Source: Chloroflexota bacterium
Lineage (GTDB): Bacteria; Chloroflexota; Anaerolineae; Anaerolineales; DRMV01
Length of the DNA stretch: 16,690 nt
Assembly (NCBI GenBank): GCA_013153375.1
Contig: JAADEN010000049.1
Coordinates: 1-16,690 of the forward strand
Direction of reading: 5' to 3'
Part shown: positions 15,955 to 16,690 of the stretch, one piece after another
How positions within the stretch are numbered: position 1 is the first letter of the stretch
Layout of the letters: each line of letters opens with the position of its first letter
Notes under the pieces: model-generated
The model's input: the letters and a program-made list of their open reading frames with translations, nothing else
Told to the model about the DNA's origin: nothing
Database searches by the model: none
Made by a program: the position numbers and the translations under genes

Positions 15955-15990
15955 ATGACGAAAGTCATGCTTTTTCATTACACTATTGTA
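15955..15990 (-). promoter_or_regulatory. Promoter/operator region of the copper operon
   Basis: On the minus strand TACAAT (15990-15985) is a plausible -10 with no clear -35, as is common for regulator-dependent metal promoters. Two inverted repeats overlap or follow it: TACA-N4-TGTA (15979-15990) across the -10, and ATGAC-N4-GTCAT (15955-15968) between the predicted start and the ribosome site. Either could be the operator. The first resembles a CopY-type box (TACA-N2-TGTA) but with a wider centre. No regulator gene is in the window. Confidence 0.45.
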
Positions 15991-16032
15991 CCCCAAGCCC
16001 CGGCCACGCGGGCCATCGCGGGCCCGAAAAGT

Positions 16033-16690
16033 CTAATCCTCCGCCACCAAAACGAGGAAAGAGCCTTCGGCCAGGGAGATCCAGCGCGGGCGAAAGCCCC
16101 AGGCGCGCGGCTGGGCCAGCAAGGCGGCGCATTCGTGCTCGTGGCCGCGGCAGAAGTAGGTGGCGCCCGGGTCGTCGCCCTGGAAGATGAGCATGCGCAC
16201 GCGCTGCTGGGCGATGAAGTCCAACAGCGCGGCCTCGCTGTGGATCAACGCGTCGTCCACGGATACGAAGTCGGGCCCGAGATACAGATCCAACCCACCC
16301 TCCGCGCCCAGGACGGGCACGGGGCCGGACAAATCCAACCCGCGGGCGAACGCGGCCAAAGCGGGCACCGCGCTCGCGCGCGCGGGGCGCAGCCAAACCT
16401 GGACCGAGGTCGCGGCGGTGCGCGAGGCCAACGCGCCGAGCAGCACCAGGTTGAGGCTCACGCCCAGCCAGGGCCACCAGGCCGCGGGCGAGCGCGGCGC
16501 ATCGTCCGGCGTGGGGGTCACCAGCAGCGCGGCCAGCACCAGCCCCAACACCGCCACGATCCAGCCGTAATGCGCATGGGGGAAGATGAACAACATGGAG
16601 CCCAAGGGCGGCAGCAGGGCCAGGGCCAACCAGGGCACCGGCCCGGCCAGCAAGCGCCGCAGGCGCTCCCGGGCGCGCCCCCGACGCAGG
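16033..16690 (-). CDS. Membrane protein, C-terminal 218 residues (possible GT-C-type glycosyltransferase), partial
   Basis: The reading frame is open from the right edge to TAG at 16035-16033; the true start is outside the window. Visible are two or three hydrophobic segments (around PVPWLALALLPPLGSMLFIF, HYGWIVAVLGLVLAALLV and WPWLGVSLNLVLLGALAS), then about 115 residues of soluble C-terminal domain containing VPVLGAEGGLDLYLG and YFCRGHEHEC. Hydrophobic helices ending in an FPHAHY-like segment, followed by a soluble tail, resemble bacterial GT-C / ArnT-PMT-like membrane glycosyltransferases, but I see no diagnostic motif, so this is a guess. Cysteines and histidines in CRGHEHEC could bind a metal. 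It is separate from the copper operon, whose promoter lies just past its stop. Confidence 0.6.
   Translation of the reverse strand, partial: LRRGRARERLRRLLAGPVPWLALALLPPLGSMLFIFPHAHYGWIVAVLGLVLAALLVTPTPDDAPRSPAAWWPWLGVSLNLVLLGALASRTAATSVQVWLRPARASAVPALAAFARGLDLSGPVPVLGAEGGLDLYLGPDFVSVDDALIHSEAALLDFIAQQRVRMLIFQGDDPGATYFCRGHEHECAALLAQPRAWGFRPRWISLAEGSFLVLVAED

Noticed and set aside
15943..15996. N-terminal extension of copZ
   Set aside because: The extension encodes the -10, the inverted repeats and the ribosome site; homologues begin close to MPTVKYRV.
16009..16026. Hairpin CGGGCC/GGCCCG after the right-edge gene as its terminator
   Set aside because: A 6-bp stem exists but no U-tract follows on the minus strand, so it does not meet the intrinsic terminator pattern.

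Overview
The window is GC-rich, densely packed bacterial DNA. Most genes lie on the minus strand, and many starts carry a clear AAGGAG-type ribosome site. The mix of genes would fit a Chloroflexota (Anaerolineae-like) genome: a lipoprotein-anchored branched-chain amino-acid ABC system, a hexameric-type glutamate dehydrogenase, archaeal/bacterial-type TruD, and a CopA/CopZ pair. That placement is inferred from style and gene content only; there is no rRNA or other phylogenetic marker here.

Layout. (1) 1-300: the 5' end of an insertion sequence of IS3 type (OrfA, running off the left edge), next to a 7-bp tandem repeat and a 280-bp stretch without genes. (2) 607-3386, minus: a ridA - polyprenyl-phosphate sugar transferase - NAD-dependent sugar epimerase operon. 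(3) 3387-3893: a divergent intergenic region holding an 82-bp element with inverted ends and a perfect 22-bp central palindrome. (4) 3894-5162, plus: a class III (GABA/omega-type) aminotransferase. (5) 5163-5276: two opposed intrinsic terminators. (6) 5277-10098, minus: a complete branched-chain/neutral amino-acid ABC transporter (binding lipoprotein, LivH, LivM, LivG, LivF) with an intrinsic terminator between the binding-protein gene and the rest. (7) 10099-10496: a regulatory intergenic region with divergent promoters, a possible small RNA, and a short translated leader with competing hairpins ahead of glutamate dehydrogenase (10497-11819, plus). (8) 11862-12923, minus: truD, probably leaderless. 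(9) 13012-15942, minus: a copper operon copZ - copA - CDGSH iron-sulfur protein. (10) 16033-16690, minus: the C-terminal part of a membrane protein cut by the right edge.

How it fits together. The centre of the window looks like an amino-acid catabolism module. An ABC importer brings in amino acids, an aminotransferase moves the amino group to 2-oxoglutarate, glutamate dehydrogenase regenerates 2-oxoglutarate from glutamate, and RidA (nearby, but in another operon) clears the reactive enamines released by PLP enzymes. The right part is a copper-export operon in which a chaperone, a pump and a small [2Fe-2S] protein are co-transcribed.

The most interesting unexplained structure is the leader of the glutamate dehydrogenase gene. 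It is a 27-codon ORF with its own Shine-Dalgarno site and three consecutive CGT arginine codons, overlapping mutually exclusive antiterminator- and terminator-like hairpins. Its Shine-Dalgarno segment is also complementary over 12 bases to the terminator arm and U-tract.
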